Under the pieces are notes generated by a model. That model had not been told where the DNA came from, did not search any database, and saw only the letters and a program-made list of their open reading frames with translations. This document shows, piece after piece, positions 45,473 to 54,689 of a stretch of 64,000 nucleotides of DNA; the stretch's first letter is position 1; each line of letters opens with the position of its first letter. The stretch is taken from NCBI RefSeq assembly GCF_001953305.1, contig NZ_MTFE01000010.1, positions 3,367,382 through 3,431,381 on the forward strand, written 5' to 3'. The stretch is from Cnuella takakiae. GTDB taxonomy: Bacteria; Bacteroidota; Bacteroidia; Chitinophagales; Chitinophagaceae. Made by a program: the position numbers and the translations under genes.

Positions 45473-47041
45473 ATGTCCAAACCCCTGTATAATGATTCCG
45501 GTTTTGAAATAAAGCCTGTTTACAACAGCAAGGATCTTCCTGCCTCCACCAATGGAGCACAAGAAGAAGCGCCAGGGCAATACCCGTACACCCGCGGTGT
45601 GCAACCCGACATGTACCGGGGCCGCCTGTGGACCATGCGGCAGTATGCAGGTTTTAGCACCGCAGAAGAAAGCAATAAACGGTACCATTACCTGCTGCAG
45701 CAGGGGGTAATGGGTTTAAGCGTTGCCTTTGACCTGCCCACGCAAATAGGGTACGACAGCGATCATGCGTTATCGGAAGGAGAAGTTGGAAAAGTAGGGG
45801 TTGCCATCGATTCGCTGGAAGATATGGAAGCCCTTTTTCAGGGCATTAAACTGGAGGAAGTCAGTACATCGATGACCATAAATGCCACGGCATTTATCCT
45901 CCTCTCCTTTTACGTGGCTCTTGCAAAAAAGCAGGGCGCCGACCTGAGGCAAATAACGGGTACCATCCAGAATGACATCCTGAAGGAATATGCTGCCCGT
46001 GGCACCTATATCTACCCACCCAAACCCAGCATGCGCATCATCACCGACATTTTTGCATGGTGCAGCAAGGAACTACCGAAATGGAATACCATCTCTATTT
46101 CAGGTTACCATATCCGTGAGGCAGGCAGCACAGCTGTCCAGGAAGTGGCTTTTACCCTTGCCAATGGGAAAGCCTATGTAGCAGCGGCTTTAAATAAAGG
46201 CTTAGACATCAATGTTTTTGGCAAACGCCTCTCCTTTTTCTTCAATGCCCACAACAACCTGTTTGAAGAGATAGCAAAGTTCCGCGCTGCCCGCCGTATG
46301 TGGGCGGAGATCATGAAAGACCTGGGTGCCACCGACCCCAAAGCAATGATGCTGCGTTTTCACACCCAAACCGGGGGCAGTACCCTAACGGCGCAACAGC
46401 CCTTGAATAACATTGCCCGGGTCACCATTCAAACCCTTGCGGCTGTGCTGGGCGGCACTCAAAGCCTACATACCAATGGCTACGACGAAGCGCTCAGCCT
46501 GCCCACTGAAGCAGCGGCCCGGATTGCACTCCGCACCCAGCAAATAGTAGCATTTGAAAGTGGCGCCCCCGATACGGTGGACCCGCTTGCAGGTTCATAT
46601 TTTGTAGAAAACCTGACTGCAGAAGTAGTGCAAAAGGCAACCGCGCTGATGGCCCAAATTGATGCAATGGGCGGCGCCGTAGCTGCAATCGAAGCAGGTT
46701 TTATGCAGGACGAGATCGCCAGAAGCGCATACGCGTACCAGCAAGGCATAGAAAGCGGTGAGAAGATCATTGTGGGCCTGAACAAGTTCCAGGTGGCGGA
46801 AGAAACTGATGTACCGGTATTTCGTATTGACGACAGCATCCGGGAAAGCCAGTCGCAAAAGCTTGCGGCACTCCGTGCAAAAAGGGATGCTGCTGCCGTT
46901 GAGCGCTGTCTTTTAAGGATCAAGGAATGTGCTCTAGGTACCGACAACCTGATGCCTGCGGTGATTGAAGCCGTAGAAGCGTACTGCACTTTGGGCGAAA
47001 TTTCTGATGTGTTGCGGGGTGTGTATGGGGAGTACAGGTAA
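45473..47041 (+). CDS. Methylmalonyl-CoA mutase, catalytic (large) subunit without B12 domain
   Basis: 522 residues. Mutase TIM-barrel motifs: [23 protein letters not shown] near 40-62, [29 protein letters not shown] and [19 protein letters not shown]. The full one-chain mutase has about 700 residues with a C-terminal cobalamin domain; here the protein ends at GEYR with no such domain and none follows. It therefore belongs to the split (MCM-alpha) type that needs a separate B12-binding subunit. Substrate could also be another acyl-CoA (ethylmalonyl or isobutyryl mutases are related). The B12 subunit is not seen in this window. Confidence 0.88.
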   Translation: MSKPLYNDSGFEIKPVYNSKDLPASTNGAQEEAPGQYPYTRGVQPDMYRGRLWTMRQYAGFSTAEESNKRYHYLLQQGVMGLSVAFDLPTQIGYDSDHALSEGEVGKVGVAIDSLEDMEALFQGIKLEEVSTSMTINATAFILLSFYVALAKKQGADLRQITGTIQNDILKEYAARGTYIYPPKPSMRIITDIFAWCSKELPKWNTISISGYHIREAGSTAVQEVAFTLANGKAYVAAALNKGLDINVFGKRLSFFFNAHNNLFEEIAKFRAARRMWAEIMKDLGATDPKAMMLRFHTQTGGSTLTAQQPLNNIARVTIQTLAAVLGGTQSLHTNGYDEALSLPTEAAARIALRTQQIVAFESGAPDTVDPLAGSYFVENLTAEVVQKATALMAQIDAMGGAVAAIEAGFMQDEIARSAYAYQQGIESGEKIIVGLNKFQVAEETDVPVFRIDDSIRESQSQKLAALRAKRDAAAVERCLLRIKECALGTDNLMPAVIEAVEAYCTLGEISDVLRGVYGEYR

Positions 47042-47172
47042 AAAAAAAGGCCTGTTTATTCAGTAATCATAATTAGATAGGAATGGGCAGTAATTGCCTG
47101 CCACTAAACCTTAACGGCTCACAAACGCTTTTTCACTAAGCCAAGCCTACCTTTGCGGCTTAATTCATCCGT

Positions 47173-49368
47173 TTGGCAGCACCTGTTTTCCTGATCACGC
47201 CTCCATTTACCCAGCTCAACACGCCTTACCCGGCAACGGCTTACCTCAAGGGCTTTTTGAAAACAAAAGGGATTGCCGCTTACCAGGCCGACCTAGGTAT
47301 TGAGGTTACCCTTGCCCTATTCAGCAAGCAGGGATTGGAGCGCTTGTTTGCCGCCATTGATCAACAGGAAGGCACTTACAGCGAAAACATAGAACGGATC
47401 CTTGCACTGCGGGAAGATTATGTGGGCACCATAGAGGATGTCATCCTTTTTTTACAAGGTAAGCTGCCAACCCTGGCGCACCGCATTTGCAAACGGGACT
47501 TTTTACCTGAAGCGGATCGCTTTGCCCAACTCGATGACCTCCAATGGGCCTTTGGTGCCATGGGCACGCAGGATCAGGCCAAGCACCTGGCAACACTTTA
47601 CCTCGAAGACCTTAGCGACCTGATCAAGGAAACCATCGACCCACATTTTGGCTTCAGCCGTTATGCGGAAAGCCTGGGCCGCTCGGCAAATAGTTTTGAT
47701 GAATTGTATACCGCCCTGCAACAGCCATACAGTTTTGTGGATGAAATCCTACTAAAACTGCTGGCGCAAAAAATGGCAGATGTGCAACCTGCCCTGGTTT
47801 GCCTATCGGTTCCTTTCCCAGGCAATCTGTACACATCCTTGCGTTGTGGTCAGTGGATCAAAACCAACTATCCCGGCGTTAAGGTGGCCATGGGCGGCGG
47901 CTTCGCCAACACCGAACTGCGCTCCTTAAGCGATCCCAGGGTTTTTGATTTTTACGACTATATAACACTGGACGATGGCGAATCGCCCATCGAACAACTG
48001 GTAGCGCATATACAGGGAACAAAGGAACAGCACGAACTCAAACGAACCTTTACCCTGGTTAATGGCGTGGTTACCTATATCAATAACAGCGCCTGTACCG
48101 ATTACCGGCAGGGACAGGTGGGCACTCCCGACTACAGCGACTTTTACCTGGATCAATATATTTCAGCAATCGAAGTGATCAACCCCATGCACAGCCTGTG
48201 GAGTGATGGACGCTGGAACAAGCTAACCATGGCGCATGGGTGCTATTGGGGCAAGTGTACCTTTTGTGATATTTCGCTGGACTATATTAAGAATTACGAA
48301 CCCATAACGGCTTCCTTGCTGGTGGACCGCATGGAAGAACTGATAGCGCAAACAGGTCAGAATGGTTTTCACTTTGTGGATGAAGCTGCACCACCTGCCC
48401 TGATGAAGGCCATGGCCCTGGAGATCATTCGCCGTAAACTGGTGGTGAGCTGGTGGGCAAATGTGCGTTTTGAAAAAAGCTTTACCCGCGATTTGGCCCT
48501 GCTGCTAAAAGCATCGGGCTGCATAGCGGTGAGTGGTGGATTGGAAGTAGCTTCCGACCGCTTGCTGGCGCTGATCAACAAAGGCATTACAGTAGCCCAG
48601 GTTGCCCAAGTGTGCAAACACCTGACGGAGGCGGGCATCATGGTACACGCCTATCTCATGTATGGCTTTCCCACCCAAACAGCGCAGGAAACCATCGACT
48701 CGCTGGAAATGGTCCGGCAGCTTTTCCAAACCGGGGTGCTCCAATCGGCCTACTGGCATTTGTTTACTATGACGGCCCACAGCCCCATTGGGCTGGAGCC
48801 AGCCAGGTTTAAAGTAAAAAAGGTCAATGAACTGGTGGGCAGCTTTGCCAATAACGACATAGAACACCAAGACCCCACTGGCGCTGAACACGAAAGCTTT
48901 GGGTACGGTTTGAAAAAAGCGCTGCTGAACTATATGCATGGCGCCTGTTTCGACTTCCCCTTGCAGAAATGGTTTGACTTTAAAATACCCAGGACTTCGG
49001 TTGCGCCGGATACCATTCAAAAAGCAATCGCCGAACCTGACTTACACTTTTCTACCAATAGCAAATTGGTGTACCTGGGTAAATTGCCTAAAACAGAGGT
49101 GTTTACCAAAACAAAAAAAGGCGCCAGCTGGGAAGTGATGTCCCTGTCTTTTACAACAAAAAGAACAACCCATACCATCAGCGTGGAACCGGAAAAAGGT
49201 GCCTGGCTTTCGGCATTGCTACCCAGGCTTGCACCCGGTAATCCAGCGGCCTTGACCATTCAGCAGGTGCAGGCAAATTATGAAGCTGCCGGGCTGGAGG
49301 ACTTTGAACTGTTCTGGGACAATAAGCCGGTGAATACCCTGTACAAGGCAGGTTTGCTTCGGGTGTAA
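47173..49368 (+). CDS. B12-binding-type radical SAM protein
   Basis: 731 residues. The N-terminus (LITPPFTQLNTPYPATAYLKGFLKTKGI) and the region at about 200-270 (KVAMGGGFANTE) show a cobalamin-type Rossmann fold, although no DxHxxG base-off motif is visible. The radical SAM barrel follows with cysteines C357, C362 and C365 in HGCYWGKCTFCD: spacing is CX4CX2C, not the usual CX3CX2C. Later parts are GIMVHAYLMYGFPTQT and a C-terminal domain of about 200 residues. The start is TTG at 47173, the only sensible one. It follows the mutase gene by 131 bases; a functional link is not shown. Confidence 0.85.
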   Translation: MAAPVFLITPPFTQLNTPYPATAYLKGFLKTKGIAAYQADLGIEVTLALFSKQGLERLFAAIDQQEGTYSENIERILALREDYVGTIEDVILFLQGKLPTLAHRICKRDFLPEADRFAQLDDLQWAFGAMGTQDQAKHLATLYLEDLSDLIKETIDPHFGFSRYAESLGRSANSFDELYTALQQPYSFVDEILLKLLAQKMADVQPALVCLSVPFPGNLYTSLRCGQWIKTNYPGVKVAMGGGFANTELRSLSDPRVFDFYDYITLDDGESPIEQLVAHIQGTKEQHELKRTFTLVNGVVTYINNSACTDYRQGQVGTPDYSDFYLDQYISAIEVINPMHSLWSDGRWNKLTMAHGCYWGKCTFCDISLDYIKNYEPITASLLVDRMEELIAQTGQNGFHFVDEAAPPALMKAMALEIIRRKLVVSWWANVRFEKSFTRDLALLLKASGCIAVSGGLEVASDRLLALINKGITVAQVAQVCKHLTEAGIMVHAYLMYGFPTQTAQETIDSLEMVRQLFQTGVLQSAYWHLFTMTAHSPIGLEPARFKVKKVNELVGSFANNDIEHQDPTGAEHESFGYGLKKALLNYMHGACFDFPLQKWFDFKIPRTSVAPDTIQKAIAEPDLHFSTNSKLVYLGKLPKTEVFTKTKKGASWEVMSLSFTTKRTTHTISVEPEKGAWLSALLPRLAPGNPAALTIQQVQANYEAAGLEDFELFWDNKPVNTLYKAGLLRV

Positions 49369-49479
49369 ACCTACCTCTGGTAACAAGACTTCTTCCTAAA
49401 TGAAGGATTCAGTGCCCGAACAGGGTGCCTATTCTGGGTGTGTAATTAGGTTGCACTGCAGGGTTATAAATGCCTGAGT

Positions 49480-49511
49480 CAATTATTACCCTGCCAGGGG
49501 TACAATAATTG
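49480..49511. promoter_or_regulatory. Imperfect inverted repeat upstream of the PNPOx gene
   Basis: CAATTATT (49480-49487) and AATAATTG (49504-49511) flank ACCCT...AGGGGT. It lies about 24 bases before the start codon at 49535 and could be an operator or a 5'-leader hairpin. Confidence 0.35.
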
Positions 49512-49534
49512 CCGGCTGTAGGCAAACACATCCA

Positions 49535-50068
49535 ATGGACAGCATCAACCGCAATCAACCTGAAGACAATTTCGAGTCATTGCACTCGGACGAAGCAATA
49601 GCCAAAATCAAAGAGCTGGTAGACAAAGCCGCCATTTGCTTTTTTTGCACCAAACTGGAACAACAACCCTTTGCTACCCGCCCAATGTCGGTACAAGAAG
49701 TGGATGAACAAGGTAACTTATGGTTCCTGAGCGCCAACGACAGCCACAAAAACGCGGAAATCAGTAACAATCCAAAGGTGCACCTGTTGTTCCAGGGCTC
49801 GGCCCATTCCGATTTTCTGAGCTTGTATGGCAGTGCCACCATCAGCACCGACAAGCAGAAAATAAAAGACCTGTGGAACCCCATTCTGAAAACCTGGTTT
49901 ACAGAAGGAATAGACGATCCCAGGATTACTGTTATCAAAGTATCCCCTGAAGATGGTTATTACTGGGACACCAAACACAACCAGGCCGTTGCATTTGCCA
50001 AAAGGCTGGTAGGTGCAGCCTTGGGCAAAACCCTGGACGATTCTATTGAAGGTACCCTTGTCCCTTAG
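49535..50068 (+). CDS. Pyridoxamine 5'-phosphate oxidase-like (general stress type) protein
   Basis: 177 residues, split-barrel flavin fold. The order of motifs (DKAAICFFCTKLEQQPFATRPMSVQEVDEQGNLWFLSANDSHKNAEISNNPKVHLLFQ, in segments; SLYGSATISTDKQKIKDLWNPILKTWF; PRITVIKVSPEDGYYWDTKHN) fits the general-stress FMN-binding subgroup. Cofactor and reaction are unknown. A 67-residue polar protein gene follows after 67 bases. Confidence 0.9.
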   Translation: MDSINRNQPEDNFESLHSDEAIAKIKELVDKAAICFFCTKLEQQPFATRPMSVQEVDEQGNLWFLSANDSHKNAEISNNPKVHLLFQGSAHSDFLSLYGSATISTDKQKIKDLWNPILKTWFTEGIDDPRITVIKVSPEDGYYWDTKHNQAVAFAKRLVGAALGKTLDDSIEGTLVP

Positions 50069-50135
50069 CAATTTTGACATCGCCCAACCACATTTTTGTA
50101 AGTTCATTTCCCCTTTACCATAAAAAAAGACGATC

Positions 50136-50339
50136 ATGAACCAGGAAACAACACCCGGCAAAGACCGCAATAACCCGGAGATTCAATCCGAAAGCCGGCA
50201 GGAACAAACCGACCCCCAACTGACGGAACTGAAAGGTTTTACCGATTCCTCTAAGGACCTGGAGCCAACACTTACAGATGGCACTAAGGCCCCGGAAAAG
50301 GAACAGGAAAAAAGATCTGATAACGAGCAGGTCCGCTAA
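50136..50339 (+). CDS. Small, very polar protein of unknown function
   Basis: 67 residues, rich in E, Q, D, K, T (QTDPQLTELKGFTDSSKDLEP), no hydrophobic core, probably disordered. It starts with a clean ATG and ends 1 base before a strong terminator that includes its stop codon. The PNPOx-like gene is upstream on the same strand and may be co-transcribed. A stress-related disordered protein is possible but unproven. Confidence 0.6.
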   Translation: MNQETTPGKDRNNPEIQSESRQEQTDPQLTELKGFTDSSKDLEPTLTDGTKAPEKEQEKRSDNEQVR

Positions 50340-50376
50340 CAAAAAAGGCAACACTCCGGTGTTGCCTTTTTTGTTA
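50337..50376 (+). terminator. 18-bp terminator including a stop codon
   Basis: TAACAAAAAAGGCAACAC (50337-50354) pairs with 50359-50376, loop TCCG. The gene's TAA is in the left arm; the right arm provides a T6 run. Confidence 0.8.
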
Positions 50377-50390
50377 GCGGTTAAAGTGAT

Positions 50391-50765
50391 TTAAGACCAC
50401 TTGCCTTTTGTTGCAAAAGACAAAAGTTCCTTTTGCTGCTGGTCGCCTTTTTTTCCTTTTGGCTTATTCGTTAACTGGCTTGCGGCTGCGCCTATTGCCA
50501 GCTGAACCCTAGTATAATCTCTTTCAAAAGCAAGCTCATCCTGTTTGAAAAGAGTTACCAGGAAAACCTGCAGCTTTCCTGGTATTGAACCACCAGGCAG
50601 TGCATCGTTTACACTTATAATAGCATCAGCTTCCGTCAGCACAAAATCTATTGGAGAAAATATAGCCCTGGATGTAAGTGCAGGAACCTGCCGCCGCTCT
50701 TTCGCCAAGGATTTTAACCCCGTTGTCAGAAAAAGCACCAGGAACAATACCCCAAAGGTGTTCAT
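50391..50765 (-). CDS. Exported protein of unknown function
   Basis: 124 residues from the ATG at 50765 (an ATG at 50771 is two codons earlier). An N-terminal hydrophobic segment (TFGVLFLVLFLTTGLKSLA) acts as signal peptide or anchor; the rest is mixed (RQVPALTSRAIFSPIDFVLTEAD; GKLQVFLVTLFKQDELAFERDY). The end is lysine-rich (NKPKGKKGDQQQKELLSF). No domain is recognised. Single gene, convergent with the polar protein gene; probable promoter lies in 50772-50900. Confidence 0.6.
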   Translation of the reverse strand: MNTFGVLFLVLFLTTGLKSLAKERRQVPALTSRAIFSPIDFVLTEADAIISVNDALPGGSIPGKLQVFLVTLFKQDELAFERDYTRVQLAIGAAASQLTNKPKGKKGDQQQKELLSFATKGKWS

Positions 50766-51046
50766 CCGCATAATGTGAAAAATTGTCTTTTAAACTATGG
50801 TAAAAGAATGTGCCAGAATAAAGCAGGTAGTGGAGGCATTTTGTTTTCTAATAAGATAGGTGCGGAAAGCAACGGGACTAAAAGTAGAACACCTGATGAC
50901 GTAAAAGGATGCTCATTCGGCAGGATACTAGCTAAAAAAGGTCAACAATGATTTTTTGCTGCTGGGGTGAATGCATCACAAGGCAAAACAACTTTACAGG
51001 GTTGCCGCTTTAAGCTGGAACAATATTGGTTTCTTCAAAAATAAAA

Positions 51047-51388
51047 ATGCAGTTAACTCCATTAGAAAGCCTGGACCAACTGAAGGAATTGAGTCAATCG
51101 GAAAGCAAACAGGTTATTTTAAAACACAACACTACCTGCCCCATCAGCAAGGGCGTACTTCAAAGGCTTGAAAGCACTGATGCGGTGATCCCGGGCATAG
51201 CAACCATCCATGTTCTGGACCTCCATGCCCACCGCGATGTGAGTGACGCTATTGCAACGCAGTTCGGTGTGGAGCACCAATCGCCACAGCTGCTGGTGCT
51301 ACAAAAGGGTTCCTGTGTGTACACCGAATGGGGCTACGACATTTCCGCCGAAGCAACGGCAGAAGCCCTTGAAGATGTCGGAAATTGA
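51047..51388 (+). CDS. ytxJ: Bacillithiol system redox-active protein YtxJ
   Basis: 113 residues of the monothiol glutaredoxin-like YtxJ family. It shows KHNTTCPISKGVLQRLE with the single active-site cysteine C31, IATIHVLDLHAHRDVSDAIA and the HQSPQLLVLQKG segment of the thioredoxin fold. The family acts in bacillithiol-dependent thiol redox in Firmicutes and Bacteroidota; the assignment to bacillithiol comes from family knowledge. Start ATG at 51047, the best of three in-frame ATGs for the known fold length. Followed by its own terminator. Confidence 0.9.
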   Translation: MQLTPLESLDQLKELSQSESKQVILKHNTTCPISKGVLQRLESTDAVIPGIATIHVLDLHAHRDVSDAIATQFGVEHQSPQLLVLQKGSCVYTEWGYDISAEATAEALEDVGN

Positions 51389-51391
51389 AAT

Positions 51392-51442
51392 GTTCAATCA
51401 AACACCCGGAACTGCTACCCTGTTTCGGGTGTTTTATTGAAC
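51392..51442 (+). terminator. ytxJ terminator
   Basis: A 17-bp stem with one mismatch (51392-51408 with 51426-51442) around a 17-base loop; T-rich right arm. Confidence 0.7.
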
Positions 51443-51587
51443 CCATTTACAGTAAAACCTGAACTTAAGCCCTACCTGCTATTTTTACCTCATTTGTAAT
51501 TGCCTGATAGTTAATGCTAAGAATCGAATGTTAATCAAGGTTAAAATAAAGCAGGGCTTGTTCAGCGTTCCTGCTCATCAATTATCT

Positions 51588-51595
51588 TATTTTTG
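51588..51595 (+). promoter_or_regulatory. -7-like promoter word upstream of the glycan operon
   Basis: TATTTTTG matches the Bacteroidota -7 form TAnnTTTG about 140 bases before the GT87-like gene. A matching -33 TTTG at the usual 19-21 bases is not seen, so this is only suggestive. Confidence 0.3.
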
Positions 51596-51735
51596 GAAAC
51601 ATAAGGGTACAAACCCAACCGACTCCCACTAACCAGCTTGCCAAGCATCCTTAACCTGCACATACCTTATTTTATTTGCCTTACGTGTTTCCCCATCAGA
51701 GAACGGCATGGCAAAGCATTGAAGCAACCAACCTT

Positions 51736-52932
51736 ATGCAGGCACTGTATCAATCTATTGGATGGCAGGGTAAAAAACGTGTATCCATACCCGTTCTCCT
51801 ATTTTTCCTTTTGCCTACCATAGCCGTAATTGCCGAACTGGCCCGGGGAAGGGTCAACAACTTCCTTATTTTTAAAGGCGTGTTTTGGCATACCCTGCAA
51901 CAGCAAAACCTTTTTGCAGCCTACCCCGCCGAGTATTGGGACACCAACCATTATGGGCCATTTTTCAGCATCGTCATCGCACCGTTTGCGGTGTTACCCC
52001 TCCAGTTGGGTGTGGTGCTTTGGGTTGTAACCAATGCCTTTTGCCTGTACAGGGCAGCAAAAGAATTACCGGTTGCTGAAAAAGCTTTCCTGGGGCTGCT
52101 CCTGATTATGGCGGTGGAAAATATGACTGCCAGCCACAACCTGCAATCCAACGCGCTGGTAGCATCCTGGATAATTTTTTCGTACACCCTTGTGCGAAAA
52201 GAAAAGGATTTCTGGGCGGCACTTTTCGTTGTGGCAGGCACCTTAATGAAACTGTACGGCGTCGTAGGGCTGCTATTTTTTCTCTTTTCCAAAAACAAGG
52301 TCCGTTACCTGGCGGGGTTGGTATTCTGGGGCGTGGTATGTTTCTGCCTGCCTATGCTACTGTCAGGTCCCCGCTTTGTAGTGCAGAGCTATTTCGACTG
52401 GTACGCCAGCCTTGCGGAGAAAAACGAACTGAACACCAGCATGGAACAGTCCATCAGCCAGGATATTTCTTTTCCAGGCATGGTACGCCGTATTTCGGGG
52501 CACCTTAACTTTTCAGGGCTTTGGCTGCTGGCACCTGCAGGCCTGCTTGCCCTGCTGCCCCTACTGCGCAGGCAGCTGTATGGCAATACCGTGTACCAAC
52601 TGCATTACCTGGCATTGCTGCTGATCTCGGTGGTCATCTTTAGCTCCTCTGCCGAATCGGCTACTTATGTCATTGCCATGGCAGGTGTGGGCATTTGGTT
52701 TGTACAAAACAACCACAGGCAGCATCGCTGGGTTGTTGCCTTGCTTGCTTTTGCCATCATCCTTACCAGCCTCTCACCCACCGACCTGTTTCCCAAACAG
52801 TTCAAAAGAACCTATATAACTGCCTATTCCCTGAAAGCCCTTCCCTGCGTACTGATCTGGTTTGCCATCCTGGGTAAGCTCTTGCTGGCTCCTTCCAACC
52901 AATTTAAATCGCCACAGGTACATGAAAGCTAA
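51736..52932 (+). CDS. Integral membrane glycosyltransferase, GT87-like (DUF2029)
   Basis: 398 residues from the ATG at 51736; the upstream TTG at 51676 is not needed. About ten membrane helices. The loop between helices 1 and 2 (ARGRVNNFLIFKGVFWHTLQQQNLFAAYPAEYWDTNHYGPFFS) has the polar residues usual for polyprenol-phosphate-sugar-using GT-C enzymes. The stretch NLQSNALVASWIIFS and FVVAGTLMKLYG fit the DUF2029 pattern. The donor is presumed to be a polyprenyl-phosphate sugar, perhaps made by the next gene. The three downstream genes overlap, indicating one coupled operon. Confidence 0.75.
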   Translation: MQALYQSIGWQGKKRVSIPVLLFFLLPTIAVIAELARGRVNNFLIFKGVFWHTLQQQNLFAAYPAEYWDTNHYGPFFSIVIAPFAVLPLQLGVVLWVVTNAFCLYRAAKELPVAEKAFLGLLLIMAVENMTASHNLQSNALVASWIIFSYTLVRKEKDFWAALFVVAGTLMKLYGVVGLLFFLFSKNKVRYLAGLVFWGVVCFCLPMLLSGPRFVVQSYFDWYASLAEKNELNTSMEQSISQDISFPGMVRRISGHLNFSGLWLLAPAGLLALLPLLRRQLYGNTVYQLHYLALLLISVVIFSSSAESATYVIAMAGVGIWFVQNNHRQHRWVVALLAFAIILTSLSPTDLFPKQFKRTYITAYSLKALPCVLIWFAILGKLLLAPSNQFKSPQVHES

Positions 52933-53872
52933 CGTATCCATTGTAATCCCTGCTTTTAACGAAGCAGAAAACATCCACCGCCTGATAGGTACCCTGCATG
53001 CCGTGTTTGAGGATTTGCCTTATGCTTACCAGGTGCTGGTGGTAGACGATGGCAGCCGTGATGGTACCCTGGATGTATTGCGCCGCCTGCAACGCCAGGA
53101 CGACCGGGTACAGTTCCTTTCCTTTTCGCGCAACTTCGGGCACCAGCATGCGCTGAAGGCGGGACTGGCACATGCACAAGGCGATTGTGTGATCAGTATG
53201 GATGCCGACCTGCAGCACCCGCCGCATTATATTCCCAAAATGATCGATGAATGGGAAAAAGGATTTGACATCGTGTACACCATCCGCGAAGATGATCCCA
53301 ACCTTTCTTATTTCAAACGCAAGAGCTCCGACCTGTTTTACAATATGCTCAATTTCCTGTCGGACCTTGAGTTTGAAAAAGGCACTGCCGATTTCAGGTT
53401 GGTGAGCCGCCAGGTAGCTGATGTGCTCAACAGCATGGACGACAGTGAGCTTTTTTACCGGGGCCTGGTAAAATGGGTTGGGTTTAAACAAACCTGCCTG
53501 TACTACAAACCGCTTGGCCGCTTCAGGGGCCAGTCGAAATATACCTTTAGAAAAATGATGCGGCTGGCGCAGGAAGGGGTTACTTCTTTTAGTACCCGCC
53601 CGCTGGATATAGCTACTTATTTAGGACTGGGCTTTTCTATGCTTAGCGTAGCTTACCTGCCCTATGCACTCCTCAGTCACTGGCTGGGGCACACCATTTC
53701 GGGGTGGACTTCTATAATAATGACCATCGCCTTTTTTGGCGGTCTCCAATTGCTGATACTGGGCATCATTGGCAAATACCTGGGTAAGCTGTTTGTGATT
53801 GCCAAACGCCGCCCTGCATACATCATCAAAGAATCATCGCTGGAATGGAAAAAGGAAGAACTGTTCTATTGA
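52922..53872 (+). CDS. Family 2 glycosyltransferase, polyprenyl-phosphate sugar synthase type
   Basis: 316 residues. The GT-A domain has SIVIPAFNEAENI, VVDDGSRDGT, SMDADLQHPP and the LDYVGFK-like acceptor stretch (KWVGFKQTCLYY). Two C-terminal membrane helices (about 230-255 and 263-285) match GtrB/DPM1-type enzymes that load a sugar onto polyprenyl phosphate. Start ATG at 52922 overlaps the upstream stop by 11 bases, so translation is coupled. Specific sugar unknown. Confidence 0.9.
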   Translation: MKANVSIVIPAFNEAENIHRLIGTLHAVFEDLPYAYQVLVVDDGSRDGTLDVLRRLQRQDDRVQFLSFSRNFGHQHALKAGLAHAQGDCVISMDADLQHPPHYIPKMIDEWEKGFDIVYTIREDDPNLSYFKRKSSDLFYNMLNFLSDLEFEKGTADFRLVSRQVADVLNSMDDSELFYRGLVKWVGFKQTCLYYKPLGRFRGQSKYTFRKMMRLAQEGVTSFSTRPLDIATYLGLGFSMLSVAYLPYALLSHWLGHTISGWTSIIMTIAFFGGLQLLILGIIGKYLGKLFVIAKRRPAYIIKESSLEWKKEELFY

Positions 53873-54633
53873 GTTTTGACCTGGAGGAGTTTGACATGCC
53901 CCTGGAATATGGCAGGCAAATCCCTTTGTCCGAACAGCTGGCAGCCAGCGACCACGGCATGGATGCTTTGCTGCCCATACTGGATAAGTACGCGGTACCG
54001 GCCACTTTTTACACCACGGCCAATTATGCGCAGCACCGCCGCCAGGAGGTCAAAGCCCTTGCGGAGCGCCATGAAATTGCCTCCCATACATTTTACCATA
54101 CCGAGTATTGTACTGCACACCTGGCACAATCGCGCAACCTTTTACAGGAAATCAGCGGGCAGGAAATCAGGGGCTTGCGTATGCCCCGGATGCGGCCGGT
54201 AGATATGGCCGATGTAGCTGCTGCCGGTTATGCATACGACTCCAGCATCAACCCAACCTGGTTGCCGGGCCGGTACAACAACCGCCACCTGCCCCGCACT
54301 TTTTACTGGGAAAAAGGCATGCTTCGGTTACCCGCATCGGTGAGCCCGGGTTTGCGTGTTCCCCTGTTTTGGTTATTGTTTAAAAACATACCGCTGCAGG
54401 CCTACCTGGCGCTCTGCCGCCAAACCCTCAAAAAGGATGGCTACCTCAACCTGTATTTTCACCCCTGGGAGTTCACCCAACTAAAAAAATATGGCATGCC
54501 GGGTTATACCTGGCGGACTGATGGTAAAGCATTAACCCTAAGACTTGGGGATTTAATCGGAGCACTACAAGGGGAAGCCATTTTTGAACATACTGGCAGT
54601 TTTTTGTTGCCGGAAAAAATCGCGGGTATATAA
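53845..54633 (+). CDS. Polysaccharide deacetylase (NodB-like)
   Basis: 262 residues. The NodB metal triad is seen: D12 in SFDLEEFDM (metal-binding Asp of the first motif), then H81 and H85 in HEIASHTFYHTEY. A C-terminal histidine is in YFHPWEF. No signal peptide, so it may act in the cytosol or on a lipid-linked precursor at the inner leaflet. The start overlaps the GT2 gene by 28 bases. With the two upstream genes it forms a small operon for building or editing a lipid-linked or surface glycan. Confidence 0.88.
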   Translation: MEKGRTVLLSFDLEEFDMPLEYGRQIPLSEQLAASDHGMDALLPILDKYAVPATFYTTANYAQHRRQEVKALAERHEIASHTFYHTEYCTAHLAQSRNLLQEISGQEIRGLRMPRMRPVDMADVAAAGYAYDSSINPTWLPGRYNNRHLPRTFYWEKGMLRLPASVSPGLRVPLFWLLFKNIPLQAYLALCRQTLKKDGYLNLYFHPWEFTQLKKYGMPGYTWRTDGKALTLRLGDLIGALQGEAIFEHTGSFLLPEKIAGI

Positions 54634-54661
54634 AAAAGGGCAGACCTGGAAAGGTCCGCCC
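54632..54661 (-). terminator. Terminator of the efflux operon
   Basis: On the minus strand GGGCGGACC pairs with GGTCTGCCC (one mismatch/G-U) around 6 bases, then six T. It ends the outer-membrane-channel gene. Confidence 0.7.
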
Positions 54662-54689
54662 GGCTCTGCTTTATGATAAGAAACAATAA

